Source: Pseudoalteromonas luteoviolacea H33-S | Lineage (GTDB): Bacteria > Pseudomonadota > Gammaproteobacteria > Enterobacterales > Alteromonadaceae | Direction of reading: 5' to 3' | NCBI RefSeq assembly: GCF_001625695.1 | Contig: NZ_AUXY01000064.1 | Span: 1 to 44,274, forward strand | DNA: 44,274 nucleotides | Part shown: one piece after another, positions 18,269 to 27,799 of the stretch | How the letters are laid out: every line of letters begins with the position of its first letter | Position numbering within the stretch: position 1 is the first letter of the stretch | Notes under the pieces: model-generated | The model's database searches: none | What the model was told of the DNA's origin: nothing | Seen by the model: only the letters and a program-made list of their open reading frames with translations | Position numbers and translations under genes: made by a program

Positions 18269-20146
18269 TTATGAGCGCTTTTGTTCTTCAATCCAAGTAT
18301 TCACTCGTCTTTCAAGTATCGATAATGGCATAGCACCGCCACCTAAAATTGTGTCATGGAAGCCTCTTATATCAAATTTTGCACCAAGTTCATCTTTTGC
18401 ATGCTGTCTCAGTTCAAGAATTTTTATCATACCCACTTTGTATGAGGTAGCCTGTCCTGGCAAAATCATATATCGGCGAATTTCTGAACGCGCAGCGGTC
18501 TCGTTGATTGGCACATTATTCATAAAGTAAGAAATAGACTGCTCTTCAGACCAACCTTCTGCATGAATACCTGTATCAACAACTAGTCTCACAGCACGCC
18601 ACATTTCATTCGATAAACGACCGAAATCACTGTAAGGGTCTTTATAGGCACCCATTTCTTTCGCTAGCAGTTCAGAATACAGTCCCCATCCTTCAGAGTA
18701 TGCTGTAAATTGTGCTTTAGTTCTAAACTCCGGGATCCCTTCTAGCTCTTGCGCGATAGACAATTGCATATGGTGACCTGGATTACCCTCATGATAAGCT
18801 ATCGACTCCATTGTATTTTTAGGCATCGATGTCATATCAATCAAATGGGCATAGTAAACGCCGGGACGAGAACCATCTTTGGTGCCAGGCATATAGTGCT
18901 GCGCCGCCCCCGGTTGCTCGCGAAATGCTTCAACTCGCTTAACCACGAGCTTTGATTTAGGTAAGATCCCAAAATAGTCTGGTAGTTTTTTGTTAAGCTC
19001 ATCTAAATAGGCAATAGAATCATCAATGTACCCTTGCCTGCCTTCATCGTTGTTCTCATAGAAAAACTGAGGGTCACTGCGGAAAAATTCAAAAAACTCC
19101 TGTAAAGAGCCTTCAAAGCCAACTTGATCAATAATTTGCATCATTTCGCCTTTAATGCGGGATACTTCATCAAGTCCAATCTTATGAATTTCATCTGCTG
19201 TTAAATTGGTTGAGGTTTGATCTGCTAGCCTGTAATTATAAAAAGCCTTGCCATTTGGAAGGCCGCCAACACCATAGCCATCTTGTTGTTTCAAGTTGGC
19301 CATATCTTTCTCAAACCAATTTATAAGCGTTGTATAAGATGTTTTAAATTCACCTTGCAACGCAGCTTTCGTTTGCGCAAGCAACGCATCGCCTTGTGTT
19401 TGATTAATCGTTTTATCATCAATCAACTTTTGTAGTTTGCGTTTGGCATCTGACCAAAGGGGCGAATCTTTATCACTCTCAATAAATGGGGCACCATTGA
19501 TGATACTTTTAGATTGGCCAATTACCCCCTCATAAGTAAATTTAGGTGGCCTAATGCCTTTTTTCGCTCTAGATTGAGCCTGACCAAGCAGCTCAATAAT
19601 TGCGTCAGATCCTTTAACTAGACGAGTGTTGTACGCATGCATGTCTTCAATCGTGTCTACTTTATGGTAATTAATCATAAACTGGACGAAAAATGACTGA
19701 ATACCGAACATATGATTAAACACATATTCATTTTCAAAAAACTTTGCTTGCTGTTTTTCTTGCTCATACTCATAAAGCCAAAGATCATAAGAAATCTTAG
19801 CTTCGGCATCTAATTTACTGTAATCAAATTGTGATCTTAATTCAGCAACGGTGCCTGCCAACCAAGCTAGTTTGCGCTTTGCAGCTTGCTCTGACACATC
19901 ATCGATTTGGTCATATTTATCTTTTCGACCATAAATCGTCATCATGATTGGGCTCATTTGCATTTCTTGTTCGTACTTTTCTGCAAACCAAGCGTTTAAT
20001 TTTTGTGTCTCTGCCTCAATCGCACTCTGACTCTGACTCTGTAGTTGTACTGTAGCATTGACTGAGTTAGTACCGGTGCTAGCCTTATTTGCTTGACATC
20101 CAGCTAATACTGCCACAACAGAAATTGCAATAATGGATTTGTACAC
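18269..20146 (-). CDS. DUF885 family lipoprotein, putative zinc metallopeptidase
   Basis: Encodes 625 residues. The lipobox is LAGC in the N-terminal 17 residues, so the mature protein starts at Cys and is anchored in a membrane. The long helical body matches DUF885, and the motif YHEGNPGHHMQL is the family's HExxxGHH-like site expected to bind zinc. Relatives are annotated as oligopeptidases or as collagenase-like proteins, but the activity is mostly untested. The start is a GTG at 20146 with a strong AAGGAG 9 nt upstream and no competing ATG. A dedicated terminator follows. Single-gene unit. Confidence 0.9.
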   Translation of the reverse strand: MYKSIIAISVVAVLAGCQANKASTGTNSVNATVQLQSQSQSAIEAETQKLNAWFAEKYEQEMQMSPIMMTIYGRKDKYDQIDDVSEQAAKRKLAWLAGTVAELRSQFDYSKLDAEAKISYDLWLYEYEQEKQQAKFFENEYVFNHMFGIQSFFVQFMINYHKVDTIEDMHAYNTRLVKGSDAIIELLGQAQSRAKKGIRPPKFTYEGVIGQSKSIINGAPFIESDKDSPLWSDAKRKLQKLIDDKTINQTQGDALLAQTKAALQGEFKTSYTTLINWFEKDMANLKQQDGYGVGGLPNGKAFYNYRLADQTSTNLTADEIHKIGLDEVSRIKGEMMQIIDQVGFEGSLQEFFEFFRSDPQFFYENNDEGRQGYIDDSIAYLDELNKKLPDYFGILPKSKLVVKRVEAFREQPGAAQHYMPGTKDGSRPGVYYAHLIDMTSMPKNTMESIAYHEGNPGHHMQLSIAQELEGIPEFRTKAQFTAYSEGWGLYSELLAKEMGAYKDPYSDFGRLSNEMWRAVRLVVDTGIHAEGWSEEQSISYFMNNVPINETAARSEIRRYMILPGQATSYKVGMIKILELRQHAKDELGAKFDIRGFHDTILGGGAMPLSILERRVNTWIEEQKRS

Positions 20147-20324
20147 TGTAGGTCTCTCCTTTGAATTTTTTAGCTACAGTAAATAAAAACTACATTAAAT
20201 CCAATCTATTAGATAAATTTAAATGTAACTAAAAGTGAATTAAGTTACAAAAATGACCCATGTCATTTGTCATCAAATAGTCAATTAACTTTGTCATTTT
20301 ATCGAACAGAGCTGATATAAGAAG

Positions 20325-20951
20325 TTATCGCTGCTTCATCAAAGCGACTGCAAGGCCAGAGCTGACAAAGGTAAGGCCCGCCGAAATATTTAATCCCTGT
20401 AACACGTTGGGGCTATTTATCAAAAATTTCTTTAGCTGCGTCGAAAAAATGCCCATTGTTCCAAAACCAAGCGTAGTCAGTAACGCAAACCAAGCACCAT
20501 AAACCATCATTTGAATAGAAACACTGCCTAAGCTTGGATCTATAAATTGCGGTACAAACGCAAGTACAAAAATCCCCGGCTTTGGGTTTAATGCAGCGGA
20601 GAAAAAGCCAGTAGCAAAAATGGTTTTATATGATTTCGCCTCGACAGATTCGATAGTAATCAAATTGCGATTAAGAAGCACTTTAACGCCCAACCAGACT
20701 AAATAGCTGGCGCCGATAAATTTGACGATGTAAAAAGCAATATTTGATGTCTGGATTAATAACGTCAACCCAGCAGTCGCTGCAAATACATGAAATAAAA
20801 TGCCCACTCCAGAAGCACTGGCAGAAATACAGGCTGCTAATCGCCCTTGGCTTATCCCTCTCGCGATTGCCAAAATGTTATCTGGCCCGGGAGAAATAAC
20901 GAGTAAAAGACATGCTGCGGTATATGCAGTGAATACATCGAAAGGAAACAT
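20325..20951 (-). CDS. LysE/RhtB family amino-acid exporter
   Basis: Encodes 208 residues with about six membrane helices. The N-terminal signature SPGPDNILAIARGISQGR and the later FFSAALNPKPGIFVLAFVPQ are the hallmark segments of LysE/RhtB translocators, which export amino acids or small metabolites. The specificity cannot be predicted. AAGGA lies 7 nt before the ATG at 20951. It is 62 bp downstream of the YjbR-like gene and in the same direction, so it may share that transcript. Confidence 0.92.
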   Translation of the reverse strand: MFPFDVFTAYTAACLLLVISPGPDNILAIARGISQGRLAACISASASGVGILFHVFAATAGLTLLIQTSNIAFYIVKFIGASYLVWLGVKVLLNRNLITIESVEAKSYKTIFATGFFSAALNPKPGIFVLAFVPQFIDPSLGSVSIQMMVYGAWFALLTTLGFGTMGIFSTQLKKFLINSPNVLQGLNISAGLTFVSSGLAVALMKQR

Positions 20952-21012
20952 AAACCCATCCTTGTTATTAATTTAGGTAAGAGGGCTTATTGTATTAAAA
21001 GTTCAAATATAA

Positions 21013-21396
21013 TTATGACAAATGCAGTAATATTGCCTGACGCTCACTTTTACGCATCTTTTTGACAACTAACAAGAATGAGTTATCGATCATACGTTCT
21101 ATCTCTCCTTTAGGCACAGTGCCATCAAGAATTACCGTATTCCAATGTTGTTTATTCATATGGTAGCCGGGAATAACAGCATCAAATATATCACGTAGTG
21201 CATGGGCTTCATCTGGATCACACTTTAAATTTAACCACCAATGCCCACCTTGCGATTGACGCATTTTTTCTGGCGCGAGCGTTGCAAACATTTTATCTTT
21301 TACCTTATATACATCAACGCCCTCACCAAACGGTTGACTGACACTACTAAAAGGCTTTGCTAAAAGATATTCAGTAATTGTTTTAATACAACTCAT
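21013..21396 (-). CDS. MmcQ/YjbR family (DUF419) protein
   Basis: Encodes 127 residues. The hallmark pieces are KPFGEG-like QPFGEGVDVYKVKDKMFATL, LNLKCDPDEA and YHMNKQHWNTV, typical of the CyaY-like YjbR fold (double-wing). These proteins are annotated as DNA-binding, but the cellular role is unclear. The AAGGAG of its ribosome-binding site lies inside the last codons of the upstream lipoprotein gene (stop at 21400), so the two are almost certainly translated from one message. Confidence 0.9.
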   Translation of the reverse strand: MSCIKTITEYLLAKPFSSVSQPFGEGVDVYKVKDKMFATLAPEKMRQSQGGHWWLNLKCDPDEAHALRDIFDAVIPGYHMNKQHWNTVILDGTVPKGEIERMIDNSFLLVVKKMRKSERQAILLHLS

Positions 21397-21399
21397 CGC

Positions 21400-21828
21400 C
21401 TACTCCTTTCCTACAAAACTAACTTGTGTAATATCAAGCAGAGCAATAAGTACAGAGTCTTGATTAAATAGCTGACTATAGTGTTTTGCCAGTACGTTAG
21501 CCGCAGCAATATCTTCAGCAGAGGCGTTATAAACAGTCACTACTTTTGAGTGTTCTTTCTTACCTTTGTAATAACCTACTGCATCTACAACACTAAAACC
21601 TGCAAATGTGGTTGCTAACTGAGTTGACTCAAAATGCTGCCATTGACTTGCCGTGATATTCCCTCCAGTTGGAATAGATAATCCAAAATACATTTTTAGC
21701 CCTTCACTGTGCGCTTTCACTTTAGCAGTTACTATTTCTGCGGGACTTTGTTGTTTTACCTCGCCAGTACTGGCGCAACCAGACAGCAATAAGATCGTAA
21801 GGCAAAAGCTCAAGCTAAGCGTTCGCAT
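21400..21828 (-). CDS. Small lipoprotein of unknown function
   Basis: Encodes 142 residues. The signal ends in lipobox LLSGC, giving a lipid-anchored protein of about 124 residues. The start at 21828 is chosen because AAGGA lies 6 nt upstream; an ATG two codons earlier touches it. No domain was recognised. The first gene of a likely two- or three-gene unit with the YjbR-like and LysE genes, separated from the next by only three bases after its stop. Confidence 0.7.
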   Translation of the reverse strand: MRTLSLSFCLTILLLSGCASTGEVKQQSPAEIVTAKVKAHSEGLKMYFGLSIPTGGNITASQWQHFESTQLATTFAGFSVVDAVGYYKGKKEHSKVVTVYNASAEDIAAANVLAKHYSQLFNQDSVLIALLDITQVSFVGKE

Positions 21829-21931
21829 ATTCATTCCTTAAGAGTTATATGGTTTTAGATGTGGAGCAATGATAAACCATACAAGATGGTGAAAAGGCAC
21901 TCAAGTATAATTTAGAATGGAGGGGCTTAAT

Positions 21932-21955
21932 GAAGCAGCATGACAGTGCTGCTTC
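21932..21955 (-). terminator. Hairpin terminator after the peptide deformylase gene
   Basis: Perfect 9-bp stem GAAGCAGCA/TGCTGCTTC with a 6-nt loop, 11 bp beyond the minus-strand stop. On the minus strand it is followed by ATTAAG, a weak U-tract. Confidence 0.6.
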
Positions 21956-21966
21956 GAAATAAATGC

Positions 21967-22470
21967 TTAAGCGTAATGCTTTAAATATTTTTTAACCTTT
22001 TTCATCGCCATCTTTTGTTTTAGCGGTGAAAGGTAGTCAATAAACAAGTTACCGTGAAGATGGTCAATTTCATGTTGCATAACAATGGCTAAAAACTCAT
22101 CACTCTCAACTTCAACTGGGTTACCCTTCCTATCTTGTGCCGTAACCTTTACAGAAGTAAAGCGCTCAACTTCAGCGTAGTAATCAGGCACAGATAAGCA
22201 CCCTTCCTGACCCTTTTCTTTGTTTTTACCTTCAGTAATTTCAGGGTTGACCAAAATAAGAGGGTCATTTCTCTCATCTGAAATATCAATAATGACAACC
22301 GCTTCTTCTCTGCCCACTTGCGTTGCAGCCAGACCTATACCGTCTCTTGTTGCGTACATGGTTTCCAACATGTCATCTATCAGGGTCTGAATAGACTCAA
22401 AATCAGTTACTTTTTTTGCTTTTGTTTTTAATCTTGGATCGGGGGCGGTTAAAATTTCTAGGACTGCCAT
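21967..22470 (-). CDS. def: Peptide deformylase
   Basis: Encodes 167 residues. It removes the formyl group from the N-terminal methionine of new proteins. All three metal-site motifs are present: GIGLAATQ (45-51 region), EGCLS with Cys91, and QHEIDH with His133, Glu134 and His137. The length and the N-terminus MAVLEILTAPDPRL are standard for bacterial type I enzymes. Unlike the usual arrangement, no fmt gene is adjacent, so this may be an additional copy (inference). The ribosome-binding site is weak. Confidence 0.95.
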   Translation of the reverse strand: MAVLEILTAPDPRLKTKAKKVTDFESIQTLIDDMLETMYATRDGIGLAATQVGREEAVVIIDISDERNDPLILVNPEITEGKNKEKGQEGCLSVPDYYAEVERFTSVKVTAQDRKGNPVEVESDEFLAIVMQHEIDHLHGNLFIDYLSPLKQKMAMKKVKKYLKHYA

Positions 22471-22567
22471 ATTTTACTTGCTTTCCATAATTCATATTGA
22501 AAAATTTAAATGATTTTAAGTCATTTTATATGTAAGGGTTAGAGTTGCTAAAAAAGCGTACGCAACC

Positions 22568-22590
22568 AAGTTGGTGGATCAAACCAACTT
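22568..22590. repeat. Perfect 8-bp inverted repeat
   Basis: AAGTTGGT and ACCAACTT flank a 7-nt loop between the desulfhydrase stop and the deformylase start. It could be a terminator without a U-tract or an operator; the role is unknown. Confidence 0.35.
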
Positions 22591-22682
22591 TCGCAAAGTT
22601 AAAGGAATCATTCTACAAATGCAATCTAAGCGTAAAGTGTCGAGTTTGAACGATTTTAAGCAGTGTATCGCTTACTATACGA

Positions 22683-23699
22683 CTATAATATTGTCCTACT
22701 GTAAGCGAACAAAGAAGGCGCGCCACCTGTGTGCCAAAACAGTACCTGTTTATCATTTGGAAGCTCTCGTTTTTGAATTTTATCTACCATAGCTGCAAAC
22801 GCCCTTCCTGTATAAACTGGATCGAGTAAAATCCCCTCTGATTTAGCCAATAGTTGGATCGCTTCTTTTTCTTGTTCCGTCAAAACACCATAGCCTGTCT
22901 CTAAGTAACCTTTATCAAGCACTACATCATCAACTCGATAACTTTGCGCTAAATTTAAAAATGAGCACGTTGAATTTGCAAGCGCTAGTACTTGCTGTTG
23001 AAAACTATTCGCTTCGTTTTCAGCTTTATCAATCTGTATGCCTGTAAGCTCATATTTATGTCTCAATAAAGACTTGGCTATCATCAGACCGGCATGTGTG
23101 CCACCCGAGCTTGAGGCAAAAAAGATATGGCTTAAATTATCAACACCTATTTGTGTCGAGAGCTCAAAACCTGCTTCTATAAACCCACATGCCCCTAACT
23201 CATTCGATCCACCGTATGGGATCACATACGGTGAGTGCCCCGAGGCTTTCAAGGTACCGACGAGATTAGGAATGTCTTCTCCTTTTCGATTTTCTTTGGT
23301 GAAGTGAATATGTGCATCAAACAACTCATCAAGTAATAAATTACCATTGAAATTGCCAGGTTTTTCTCCTCCCAATAAAAGGTGACAATCTAACCCCAGT
23401 TTCGCAGCAGCTGCGGCTGTTTGCCTGCAATGATTGGACTGTTGAGCGCCTGCCGTTATTACCGTATCACAGCCTTTTTTAATCGCATCTCCGAGTATGT
23501 ACTCAAGCTTTCTTGTCTTATTTCCGCCAAGCGCAAGGCCAGTCAGATCGTCCCGCTTCATTAATATATCAGGACCACCTAAAATTCGAGTAAGATTTTC
23601 TAGTTTAATCACTGGTGTTGGCAGATAGCCTAGTTTGGCTTTTGGTAAGTGTTGCAAGGTTGAGCATTTTTGCATGATGAAGTTAGCTTTACAGTTCAT
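22683..23699 (-). CDS. D-cysteine desulfhydrase / ACC deaminase family PLP enzyme
   Basis: Encodes 338 residues from ATG at 23699, chosen because AAGAG lies 7 nt upstream; a longer frame reaches 23747 but starts with no such signal. The fold type II PLP enzyme shows LMKRDDLTGLALGGNKTRKL with Lys61 as the Schiff-base lysine, TAGAQQSNHCRQTA with Ser88, the phosphate-binding SSSGGTHAGL, and a C-terminus LLDPVYTGRAFAAM then WHTGGAPSLFAY that closely follows E. coli DcyD. The likely reaction is D-cysteine to pyruvate, sulfide and ammonia. ACC deaminase or L-cysteate sulfo-lyase activity cannot be excluded by eye. Confidence 0.9.
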   Translation of the reverse strand: MNCKANFIMQKCSTLQHLPKAKLGYLPTPVIKLENLTRILGGPDILMKRDDLTGLALGGNKTRKLEYILGDAIKKGCDTVITAGAQQSNHCRQTAAAAAKLGLDCHLLLGGEKPGNFNGNLLLDELFDAHIHFTKENRKGEDIPNLVGTLKASGHSPYVIPYGGSNELGACGFIEAGFELSTQIGVDNLSHIFFASSSGGTHAGLMIAKSLLRHKYELTGIQIDKAENEANSFQQQVLALANSTCSFLNLAQSYRVDDVVLDKGYLETGYGVLTEQEKEAIQLLAKSEGILLDPVYTGRAFAAMVDKIQKRELPNDKQVLFWHTGGAPSLFAYSRTIL

Positions 23700-23972
23700 T
23701 AAAACACTCTTTTTAACATGGTGTATAATTAGTATGCAACACTTCAAAATATGTGTTTATACTAGAACAGTAAGTTTTATTTATATTAATGATACAACTT
23801 AAACTAAATAGTGATTTATAAAAGCATTGTAAAATGGATTACGCCAAAAAAGTCTAAAACTCGTTTTGGAGAATAGTAGATATTTGTACATATTAAAAAT
23901 TAATAACTAAAGAGCTTAGTGTAACTGTCGATATGTAAACCAATAACAAGTCTTCTGTATAAGGATTATGTA

Positions 23973-24689
23973 ATGAAGATAGCGAACCAAAGTAATTTTC
24001 CGCCACCAGCCCCAAATAGCGCATCAAACAAAAATCCTTCATCCATAGATGCTAAACCCATTACTGATGAAGTAAAGACGCTAGCAGCGGCACACGTTCA
24101 AAATACATCTCATGACGACCAACATATAATCAATGACCCAAATGTTGGTGAAATGACGCTTGAATCCCATACCTATGACCCTGAACGACTCAACAAAGTC
24201 TCCCAGACGTTGTATTTTGGTGGTGTAGCAGACCTATTTAGAGGTATGCAAACACACTACCAATCATTTATGAACGAGTTAAAAAACACAGATCCAAAAC
24301 TCGCCGAGTCAACAGGCTGGGGATTTTCGATTGATGAAAAAGGGGAATTTGTCGTCAGTGGTGCAATCAGTCACGAGAATAAAAGCTACCTAGAAGAAAA
24401 ACTAAATGAAAATGAAGACCTACTTGAACTTGCAAAGCAAGTCCCTGCCCTATTCATGCAAGGTTTAGCGTACGACAGAGGCGCTGATGGCAAAGGTCAA
24501 GCTTGGGGTAGATTTGATGTCAATGCAGAAAACTTTAAGGACATCATAGATTTTAAAGAAGTATTTGATGAATCTTACAGTTCAATGGGAGACATTAGCT
24601 TTTTCAAAGGCAACTTTGATGTTTTAAAATACGCGCAAAATGTGGGTGATCAGCTGCATAATAAAGCTGAAGCCAAATTTGGTTATTAA
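23973..24689 (+). CDS. Conserved-looking hypothetical cytoplasmic protein
   Basis: Encodes 238 residues. AAGGA lies 7 nt before the ATG, and a strong terminator follows 35 bp after the stop, so this is a real single-gene unit. There is no signal peptide or membrane segment. The first 60 residues are Pro/Asn/Ser-rich and probably disordered. The rest is acidic (GWGFSIDEKGEFVVSGAISH, LNENEDLLELAKQVPALFMQ). I recognise no family. The disordered start without a Sec signal would suit a protein exported by another route, but that is speculation. Confidence 0.7.
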   Translation: MKIANQSNFPPPAPNSASNKNPSSIDAKPITDEVKTLAAAHVQNTSHDDQHIINDPNVGEMTLESHTYDPERLNKVSQTLYFGGVADLFRGMQTHYQSFMNELKNTDPKLAESTGWGFSIDEKGEFVVSGAISHENKSYLEEKLNENEDLLELAKQVPALFMQGLAYDRGADGKGQAWGRFDVNAENFKDIIDFKEVFDESYSSMGDISFFKGNFDVLKYAQNVGDQLHNKAEAKFGY

Positions 24690-24723
24690 CTTGATATAAA
24701 ACCGTTAGACCGCGCTAATAAAA

Positions 24724-24748
24724 AAGAAGCCTCATTTTGAGGCTTCTT
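24724..24748. terminator. Bidirectional intrinsic terminator
   Basis: An 11-bp stem AAGAAGCCTCA/TGAGGCTTCTT with loop TTT, between two converging genes. It ends both the plus-strand hypothetical gene and the minus-strand secreted cluster. Confidence 0.85.
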
Positions 24749-24798
24749 GAATTGTTTTATTTAATGTCAAAGTAAAACAGTTTGAAGCTCTTGATGTA

Positions 24799-27792
24799 TT
24801 ATTTTTCAAGAGTCGATTCGGCTACTGGGCTGCCTAGTAAATCAGTATGAATGAAAATCACGTTTTTGATTTTCACTCTATCCTCAACCACATTACTCCA
24901 TTTTGTGCAGTCTACCTGACTGGTAAAACACGCACTGACGCGATAGTAAAACTTACCTTTATCAGCTTCAGGAATAACGAACTGTGGCACCTTAACATTA
25001 CCCACATCTGTCCATGCAAACTGTTCTGCGCTTGAGCAGTTTTCGCTGCAAGTTGCTTTTTGCACTTTATAGAGTGTGGCACCCAAAATACTATTCCAGT
25101 TCAGGACATGTGAATCGATGCTAAGCGCTGGCGGTCTTGATGATACAACGATTGAGAGTGTGCGTGTCTCACTACAACCATCTTGGTTACAAGCTTGCAG
25201 TGACAAACGGTGTACACCCGTTTTATCAAACGTTATTTGATGGGATGTTGCTGTACTTTGTGATAGCAAAGGCTCAAAATAACCAGGTTGCCAGCTTGGC
25301 TCATTTAAACCCAAATGGTAGCTGACAGGTAGTCCATAGCTTGGGTTCATTTTCCAATTTAACGTCACAACATCGTTAGTAAAGACCTCAGTTTTATTGC
25401 TGCTGAATTCAAGAGGCATAGGTGGACGTCCAACAACTTCAATACTAGTGGTAGAAGAAGGACTACAATTACTAAATGAATCACAAGCAATGATCCTAAA
25501 GGTTTGTGTGCCAAGCTTTTGTATCCCCGTTTCTCCTTCGCGTTTAACGCTCAGATCTTCCAGCCCACTCCATTTTAGGAATTCACCTTCACCGGGTTTT
25601 GTGACAAATATAGCATAGAGTAAATGTTCATTATAAAATGCGCCATGAGGACCTTTTGGTCTCTCCCAGGACAATTTAATCGCTTCGCCAGGTAAAATGC
25701 GGCTCTTATCCGCTTTAAAATTAGTGATCGCGCCTATCCCATCATGTCCAGATACATCTCTGCCAACAAGAATCACTTCATTCGAATAACCATAGCCATC
25801 TTGGCAACGCGTATAACGACATGCTTTCACCCTATATGTGAATCGTGTTGAATTGGTGAGTTCATAGCTTGGGATCAACACTTTGTTTTTAGTATATAAA
25901 TGATTGCCTTGCCAATGTATAGACTCATCGACTGTTCTTGGGTTAATCCTTCTCCAAGTGGAACCAGAGTCTTCACTTTGCTCAACAATATACCCATAAG
26001 CGCCTAAGGTTTTTGTCCAGCTCAGATAAACCTGCTTTTGCGCCTGATTTGGCTGCGCTAACACGGACTCAACACCGCGTAAAATAACGGTATAGCCACG
26101 CACATAGCCATCATCTGCGCAATTTGCAAAGCCCTTACAATTTACCCTAAATTCATAACGCCCAGTCGCAAATGCGGTATGACTGCTGCCACCTTGGCTC
26201 ATAAAGCGAGAACCTACACCACAGTAATATGTTCGCCACCGCTCTTTACCATACGGTGTGTATTCTACTTTGTAGTGGAACTCACCCGCACTTGGCGCAG
26301 GGCACTGACCCGTCACTGGGTGCATTAAGTTAGGCTGATCTTTAAGACCCGTTTTTGCAAAATCCGTCCATTCAGTTTTGAGCTCACCAATATAATTAGA
26401 AATGTAAATTGAAAAAGAAGGATCATACTGGCCAAGGCCACCATTTTCATAAAGTTGCGCATTATCTAATTGAAAACGCGCGTTTGACCCCAGTAACCTG
26501 ACATAAAACTTCACATTTTTAATTACATGCTTACTCGAATTTAAATAAAGCTGCTGATCAAACTCAATGATTTCAGATGCATCCACTTCCCATTCATCTC
26601 TGACAGTTTTAACTGTTAAGCGACGTCCGTCGACGGAGTTTGGCGCACGAGAAATGATCATCTGTTGCCCCTCTAATCGATGCGCATTAATTGACCCATT
26701 GGGATTACGACCAGCATAATAGTAAGCTACAGGATAAATACTGAGGCTCGAATCTGGGTCAAGATGATCAACGCGAATAAGGCCGCGTGCTGTCATCCCG
26801 TTTAAACCATACCTTGGATTATACTTATCCCAGGTAGAGTATTTATGCTCCCACTCTATGTAACCCCAATTGCTCAGTGACGCGCGTAAGCTTCTGTTTG
26901 CATCAATTGGGCGAGATGCACTGACCACCAACTCATCGGCATTGTTTGGATAAAACTGCACTTTACCCGACTCAAACGTTGGGTCTTCAATTAATGGATT
27001 CAGCAGTTGCTCATAAAAACGATTTGATTCTTGATAAGTACCACAGCGATACATGTTGCAGTTTTTGATTCGGTACTTGAAGTTACCTGGATCAAACTTA
27101 GCAGATGTAGACTGCGATACCGCCATACGGGCAAAGGCTTGCATCCCCATACTACGCGCATTGGCCATGCGTAAAGAGTTAATGGTGGTCTTTGGCAACA
27201 CAACATCAGGGCTGGTACTAATGAAGCCGGTGAAGTTTTTGCCATGATAAAGCCTGACCTCCTTCCCTTCAGGGATCATATGCTCCCATGTATTACCATT
27301 GTCTATTGACTGCTCAATGATGTAGCCTTCGGTTGCTTTTTCTTCCCAGTATACATTTACGTTTTGTTTTTTATCGTTGTACGCTAAGTTCACAAAACTT
27401 GGTTCGAGCACCACATCCGTTTTTTTGTAAATATAGCCAGAGCTTGGACACCCAGCGTAACCTTGGCACTTCAAACGAAAACTATACACTCCACTTACCC
27501 GCTTTTCATCGCTCATGTAATGCAGGTTTTTACCTGTATATACAGTTTTCCAGCTGCGTGTTGCACTATCCCAAAGCTCTAGCTCATACGGGGCTTGAGA
27601 TTGTTTAAAATCAGGCCAGCTCATAAAAAACTCGCCATTGAAACTCGGACCGCCATCATCAATAGCCAAGGAATAATCGTTTTCGTGATCGGCAACTATG
27701 TAGTAGCTGTTTGCTGCTGCCATATCTGGCGATGCCAACGCAACATTGCAACACAGTGCTATAACACTTGCCGCGTATTTTAACATTCGCAT
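24799..27792 (-). CDS. Secreted multi-module Fn3-like protein ending in an RHS-type motif
   Basis: Encodes 997 residues. The signal peptide ends near residue 21 (NVALAS). At least six fibronectin-III-like modules follow, each with a strand ending in a cysteine pair (RLKCQGYAGC, RIKNCNMYRC, RVNCKGFANC, RVKACRYTRC, RIIACDSFSNC, SLQACNQDGC). A jelly-roll-like region lies at about 270-465. These cysteine-paired Fn3 modules are typical of the N-terminal part of gammaproteobacterial RHS proteins. The last 20 residues, VIFIHTDLLGSPVAESTLEK, are the start of an RHS core segment (HTDxLGSP), yet the frame stops there and no RHS repeats follow. AAGGA overlaps the stop of the upstream 118-residue gene, 7 bp away, so the two are coupled. 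Last gene of the cluster. Confidence 0.85.
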   Translation of the reverse strand: MRMLKYAASVIALCCNVALASPDMAAANSYYIVADHENDYSLAIDDGGPSFNGEFFMSWPDFKQSQAPYELELWDSATRSWKTVYTGKNLHYMSDEKRVSGVYSFRLKCQGYAGCPSSGYIYKKTDVVLEPSFVNLAYNDKKQNVNVYWEEKATEGYIIEQSIDNGNTWEHMIPEGKEVRLYHGKNFTGFISTSPDVVLPKTTINSLRMANARSMGMQAFARMAVSQSTSAKFDPGNFKYRIKNCNMYRCGTYQESNRFYEQLLNPLIEDPTFESGKVQFYPNNADELVVSASRPIDANRSLRASLSNWGYIEWEHKYSTWDKYNPRYGLNGMTARGLIRVDHLDPDSSLSIYPVAYYYAGRNPNGSINAHRLEGQQMIISRAPNSVDGRRLTVKTVRDEWEVDASEIIEFDQQLYLNSSKHVIKNVKFYVRLLGSNARFQLDNAQLYENGGLGQYDPSFSIYISNYIGELKTEWTDFAKTGLKDQPNLMHPVTGQCPAPSAGEFHYKVEYTPYGKERWRTYYCGVGSRFMSQGGSSHTAFATGRYEFRVNCKGFANCADDGYVRGYTVILRGVESVLAQPNQAQKQVYLSWTKTLGAYGYIVEQSEDSGSTWRRINPRTVDESIHWQGNHLYTKNKVLIPSYELTNSTRFTYRVKACRYTRCQDGYGYSNEVILVGRDVSGHDGIGAITNFKADKSRILPGEAIKLSWERPKGPHGAFYNEHLLYAIFVTKPGEGEFLKWSGLEDLSVKREGETGIQKLGTQTFRIIACDSFSNCSPSSTTSIEVVGRPPMPLEFSSNKTEVFTNDVVTLNWKMNPSYGLPVSYHLGLNEPSWQPGYFEPLLSQSTATSHQITFDKTGVHRLSLQACNQDGCSETRTLSIVVSSRPPALSIDSHVLNWNSILGATLYKVQKATCSENCSSAEQFAWTDVGNVKVPQFVIPEADKGKFYYRVSACFTSQVDCTKWSNVVEDRVKIKNVIFIHTDLLGSPVAESTLEK

Positions 27793-27799
27793 GTTTACC

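Noticed and set aside
22683..23747. Longer start of the desulfhydrase gene at 23747
   Set aside because: The extra 16 residues have no ribosome-binding site and do not match the family's N-terminus; ATG at 23699 has one.
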